DNA from: a bacterium
GTDB taxonomy: Bacteria > NPL-UPA2 > JAUVJM01
Assembly: GCA_030606215.1 (NCBI GenBank)
Contig: JAUWGW010000033.1
Span: 1-8,302 of the forward strand
Reading direction: 5' to 3'
DNA: 8,302 nt
Under the pieces are notes generated by a model, which ran no database searches, was not told the DNA's origin, and saw only the letters and a list, made by a program, of their open reading frames with translations. This document shows positions 6,021 through 8,302 of this stretch, piece after piece. Every line of letters begins with the position of its first letter. Position 1 is the first letter of the stretch. The position numbers were made by a program, and so were the translations under genes.

Positions 6021-6578
6021 TTAAACTTTTTCTACAGGTTTCTCCTCCTTTTCAAGCTGAGCCATCAACTGATTGAATGATTCTGCCATGTCTCTGAAAT
6101 GGTCGTTTTTCCTTACCTCAATCCTGACCGTGTAGTCTCCTTTACTTGCAAGCTGAAGATACTTACACACTCTGTGAGCAGGTCCTGCAATTCTGTGTGT
6201 TCTGCATATCTCAAGATAACCTACTCCAAAAGCTATAACCAATCCTGCCACCACTGCTTTCAGCAAGACAATCTTTGCATCCCTGACAGCTATACTGTGT
6301 GCCTCCTGCGATGCTGACATAAACTGAGAAGCTTGCGAATCTGACACAGATTCCATCATTCCTATTCCCGTCTCAGCCCTCAGCAATTCTGCAAACTCGG
6401 AGAAGTAGCAGTAAGTTCCAGCAAGCAAGAGACCAAAGAATATGGAAATTGTTAGCACCACTCCTCCTGTTCTTAAAGCTGATGCGAGTTGTAATCTCTT
6501 GTTGGTGAGACAACAGCTCCTCCCTTCAGCCATACTGCATTCCTTTAATCTGCTCCCCTTAATCCTATTTACACTCAT
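6021..6578 (-). CDS. Orphan HAMP-domain protein with two membrane helices
   Basis: This 185-residue inner-membrane protein has a basic cytoplasmic start, helix 1 near 38-58, a short periplasmic loop of about 45 residues, helix 2 near 103-122 and a HAMP domain at about 126-178. The HAMP pattern is clear: HRIAGPAHRVCKYLQLASKG, then DYTVRIEVRKNDHFRDMAES. No kinase, methyl-accepting or cyclase domain follows, so any signal must pass to a partner. HAMP-only proteins occur in several Gram-negative phyla, and their outputs are mostly unknown. The ATG at 6578 is preferred over a GTG at 6587, because AGGAAGGAG overlaps the GTG and sits 8 bases before the ATG. It lies 151 bases before a pseudopilin gene and shares a leader repeat with it, which hints at common regulation. 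Confidence 0.82.
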   Translation of the reverse strand: MSVNRIKGSRLKECSMAEGRSCCLTNKRLQLASALRTGGVVLTISIFFGLLLAGTYCYFSEFAELLRAETGIGMMESVSDSQASQFMSASQEAHSIAVRDAKIVLLKAVVAGLVIAFGVGYLEICRTHRIAGPAHRVCKYLQLASKGDYTVRIEVRKNDHFRDMAESFNQLMAQLEKEEKPVEKV

Positions 6579-6586
6579 CTCATGCA

Positions 6587-6595
6587 CTCCTTCCT
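6587..6595 (-). promoter_or_regulatory. Ribosome binding site fixing the HAMP gene start at 6578
   Basis: AGGAAGGAG ends 8 bases before the ATG at 6578. The upstream GTG codon (6585-6587) overlaps it and cannot be the start. Confidence 0.75.
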
Positions 6596-6603
6596 ATGTA
6601 GGG

Positions 6604-6629
6604 TGCCTCCAGTTGTCCAGTCAGCATCT
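6604..6629 (-). repeat. Dispersed repeat, diverged copy 3
   Basis: The minus strand reads AGATGCTGACTGGA, CA, then ACTGGAGGCA. It matches 21 of 26 positions of the copy at 5086-5115. The small CTGG/CCAG pairing is lost here. It ends 9 bases before the HAMP ribosome binding site. The rest of this 150-base gap (6579-6728) shows only a small CTGC/GCAG hairpin at 6652-6663 and no clear promoter. Confidence 0.55.
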
Positions 6630-6728
6630 TGCCATTGTTTTTTTCACACCTCTGCTTATGCAGTAGATTGGCTACCTTTAAATTCACCATTTTGCAGACT
6701 ATTCCATTGCATGTTCAAATTTTATATT

Positions 6729-7343
6729 TTATTTCTCCGCATAACTTAATTGACAGAACATTCCCATATTCTTAACTTCGACTGTTTGAAATCCTGCCTG
6801 CTTAAGCATAGATTCCATAACTGAGTTCTTATAGAGATGCATGGAATGAAACCAGAGCACAAACAACAATTTTGGTAATATTGAATCTTCTGTTGAGGTA
6901 ATAACAAGTCTTCCACCCGGCTTTAGAACACGGTAAAATTCCTTCAAAACAGTCATGGGCTTTTCAATAAAGAAAAACATGTTTGCAGCGGTAGCAGCGG
7001 TAAAAGTATTATCATTCCATGGCAATGATTCAGCATTACCCTGAATAATTTCAACCCTGCAATCAGATAGTGCTTTTTGATTCTTTTGTTTAGCAATCTG
7101 AACCATATCATAGCTGTGGTCTATTGCTTTTGCCTGTTTTACAATTTCCAGCGCCATATTTAGTAAAACTCCTCCACCACAACCAATTTCAAGAAATATG
7201 TCATCCGCTTTGAGCTTTAGTTTATCAAGGGTTAATCTAAAAGCCCTATAATGCCCACTGGGATTGCTATACATCTTTTTTGCAAACCATCCTGCCGGTT
7301 TTTTTGCTATCATATTTTCAAGTTTACCTTGCCATTTAATCAT
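6729..7343 (-). CDS. Class I SAM-dependent methyltransferase (Methyltransf_11 type)
   Basis: This 204-residue protein is a Rossmann-fold methyltransferase of the UbiE/Methyltransf_11 group. Motif I is LEIGCGGG (51-58), the acidic SAM-ribose residue is D75 in AIDHS, the adenine loop is GNAESLPW (102-109), motif IV lies around NMFFFIEKP and post-motif RVLKPGGRL spans 138-146. The substrate cannot be read from sequence. The stretch LPKLLFVLWFHSMHLY (156-171) is unusually hydrophobic for the lid region and could suit a lipid or quinone-like substrate, which is inference. Its ATG overlaps the end of the upstream membrane protein gene in ATGATTAA, so translation is probably coupled. Length is slightly short but complete for the family. 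Confidence 0.88.
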   Translation of the reverse strand: MIKWQGKLENMIAKKPAGWFAKKMYSNPSGHYRAFRLTLDKLKLKADDIFLEIGCGGGVLLNMALEIVKQAKAIDHSYDMVQIAKQKNQKALSDCRVEIIQGNAESLPWNDNTFTAATAANMFFFIEKPMTVLKEFYRVLKPGGRLVITSTEDSILPKLLFVLWFHSMHLYKNSVMESMLKQAGFQTVEVKNMGMFCQLSYAEK

Positions 7344-7737
7344 AATCTTCCTTCATCCATCTGAAAGCAGCCACGTTCAGCAGAATGCTTGTAAGCAGTA
7401 CAAAAGTCAACAGTGTTACCTGAACAAAATCAACAGGAGCTTGTGAAAAATGTTTGAATAAATGAAAAACATTCATCAGCGAAAACAGGCCTGAAAACAC
7501 AAAATTGGTAATTTTATACCAGCTTGATTTGACAAATAAAGTGGTGGCGATAAAAATCATTGGCAATAAATAGAATGCCAGTGCCATCCACATCATTGAA
7601 GCCGGGACAGCACCGGTGGTATCCGGCATGGCGATACTCGCGTCAAAGAAAAGTGGCATCACCGCTAACAGCGAGTGAAACACCATTCCGAATAGAAATA
7701 ATACCCACAATACAATTATTTTTAATCTGTTAGTCAT
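7336..7737 (-). CDS. Four-helix integral membrane protein of unknown function
   Basis: This 133-residue protein has four predicted membrane helices near 7-29, 46-68, 75-95 and 103-125, with short loops and both ends probably cytoplasmic. The first loop holds FFDASIAMPDTTGAVPAS (30-47). I recognise no family. The start follows an AAGGA element that overlaps the flavodoxin stop codon 16 bases upstream; the spacing of about 13 bases is long, so translation may depend on coupling with flavodoxin. Its stop overlaps the methyltransferase start, so the two products may work together. Confidence 0.75.
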   Translation of the reverse strand: MTNRLKIIVLWVLFLFGMVFHSLLAVMPLFFDASIAMPDTTGAVPASMMWMALAFYLLPMIFIATTLFVKSSWYKITNFVFSGLFSLMNVFHLFKHFSQAPVDFVQVTLLTFVLLTSILLNVAAFRWMKEDYD

Positions 7738-7753
7738 TTTTTTACTTCTTTCC

Positions 7754-8194
7754 TTAGCTTTTCCGTATTTCCTCTAAAATCTTTTTGCCATACTCTCTGC
7801 ATTTTTCAAGACCTTCCTCATCCGGAGTCAGGTTTACTATTAACCCATCCCCAATGACATTAAACCCGTCTTTTTCTAACCTGTCGACAAAATCTCCCAT
7901 CCATTCTCCATCTCCCCAGTCATACGAACCAAAAGCTCCGGCAATTTTATCTCTTACCTTTGCATCTTCTATCCGTTTCAGGAATTCATCCATTTCCTCT
8001 GCTAATTCTTCCGCTCCCATAGAAGGAGAACCTAAAACTAAAGCTTTTGCATCTTTAACATCATCAAGTGAGATTTCTTCAACCGGCTTTAGTGAAACAT
8101 TTCCTCCTTCCTGCTCAATGCCTTCCCTGATAGCATTTGCCATCATTTCCGTATTTCCCGTCCCGCTCCAGTAAACTATGACTATATCTGGCAT
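7754..8194 (-). CDS. Short-chain flavodoxin
   Basis: This 146-residue protein is an FMN-binding one-electron carrier of the cytoplasm, commonly used by anaerobes instead of ferredoxin. The phosphate loop is SGTGNT at 10-15. The first isoalloxazine loop is GSPSMG at 55-60, where W or another aromatic is often found. The second is GSYDWGDGEW at 89-98. Length fits the short-chain class, and the acidic composition is typical. The frame extends to a TTG at 8221, but AGGAGG (8202-8207) lies 7 bases before the ATG at 8194 and the conserved first strand (MPDIVIVYWS) begins there. A probable DUF2023 gene lies 23 bases upstream, a pairing known from other bacteria. The electron partner is unknown. Confidence 0.93.
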   Translation of the reverse strand: MPDIVIVYWSGTGNTEMMANAIREGIEQEGGNVSLKPVEEISLDDVKDAKALVLGSPSMGAEELAEEMDEFLKRIEDAKVRDKIAGAFGSYDWGDGEWMGDFVDRLEKDGFNVIGDGLIVNLTPDEEGLEKCREYGKKILEEIRKS

Positions 8195-8201
8195 CTCCAG
8201 C

Positions 8202-8207
8202 CCTCCT
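8202..8207 (-). promoter_or_regulatory. Ribosome binding site fixing the flavodoxin start at 8194
   Basis: AGGAGG lies 7 bases before the ATG at 8194. It falls inside the longer open frame, which argues against the TTG at 8221 as start. Confidence 0.8.
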
Positions 8208-8217
8208 CTAATTTTCT

Positions 8218-8302
8218 TCAAACAGTTATTTTTCTTCTAAGATAACGCTCGCATTGTTTCAATCGGTCATAACCCAGCATTATGCCAAGGATAAAATCTT
8301 CT
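8218..8302 (-). CDS. C-terminal end of a probable DUF2023 protein (5' end outside window)
   Basis: Only the last 27 residues are visible. They run EDFILGIMLGYDRLKQCERY and then LRRKITV before TGA at 8218-8220. The LGIMLGYDRLKQCERYL pattern resembles the C-terminus of DUF2023 (PF09633), a small family of unknown function known next to flavodoxin genes in Helicobacter and Porphyromonas relatives. The flavodoxin gene begins 23 bases downstream, which supports the call. The assignment is from memory of the family and from context, on a short fragment. Confidence 0.6.
   Translation of the reverse strand, partial: EDFILGIMLGYDRLKQCERYLRRKITV

Noticed and set aside
6579-6587. HAMP protein start at GTG 6587
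   Set aside because: The GTG overlaps the ribosome binding site; the ATG at 6578 has ideal 8-base spacing.
6640-6663. Terminator with CTGC-TTAT-GCAG hairpin near a run of T
   Set aside because: The T run is on the plus strand and lies before the hairpin in that direction; on the minus strand it is a run of A, so it cannot end minus-strand transcription.
8195-8221. Flavodoxin start at TTG 8221
   Set aside because: The extension contains the AGGAGG site for the ATG at 8194 and precedes the conserved first beta strand.
1-8302. CRISPR array, tRNA, rRNA or insertion sequence
   Set aside because: No regularly spaced direct repeats, no cloverleaf or rRNA-like sequence and no transposase were seen on either strand.

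Overview
The window carries eleven tandem genes, all on the minus strand, plus one probable gene nested in frame inside another. The organism is probably an uncultured anaerobe of the PVC group, most likely Lentisphaerota-like. Three short proteins begin with the prepilin helix [13 protein letters not shown] followed by an AxMLLPAL stretch, and one ends in an intact H-x9-DG motif; this type of pseudopilin is abundant in Lentisphaerota and Planctomycetota. A flavodoxin and a NifX/NifB-type cofactor-binding protein suit an anaerobic, iron-sulphur-rich metabolism. The DNA looks moderately AT-rich, and strong AGGAGG-type ribosome binding sites precede most genes. The lineage is an inference from protein style only.

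Transcription runs from high to low coordinates. (1) 8302-6729: the end of a DUF2023-like gene, a short-chain flavodoxin, a four-helix membrane protein and a SAM-dependent methyltransferase. The spacing is tight, and the last two genes overlap by 8 bases, so this looks like an operon. (2) 6578-6021: an orphan HAMP protein with two membrane helices and no output domain. (3) 5869-2028: a surface or periplasmic module made of two H-x9-DG-type pseudopilins, a 100-residue single-helix membrane protein, a secreted DUF4198 protein (family linked to metal uptake) and a pseudopilin fused to a LamG lectin-like domain. (4) 1958-396: a membrane diguanylate cyclase with an intact GGEEF motif and I-site. 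Its reading frame continues into a histidine-rich tail that has its own perfect ribosome binding site and ATG. (5) 309-1: a NifX/NifB-family protein cut by the window edge, with its own sigma70-type promoter overlapped by an inverted repeat.

The gaps between genes in the pilin region hold repeats. A GTAG-plus-hairpin element resembling REP sequences lies inside an exact 45-base duplication ahead of two pilin genes, and in one case its GTAG supplies the stop codon of the upstream gene. A second repeat of about 30 bases occurs three times, always in the leader of a gene of this cluster. I see no convincing rho-independent terminator in the window.

A working hypothesis is that regions 2-4 form an envelope system: pseudopilins assembled by a type II secretion or type IV pilus-like machine encoded elsewhere, a metal-binding periplasmic protein and a lectin-like minor pilin, with a HAMP adaptor and cyclic-di-GMP as signalling inputs. 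Co-localisation and shared leaders support this; no function is shown.
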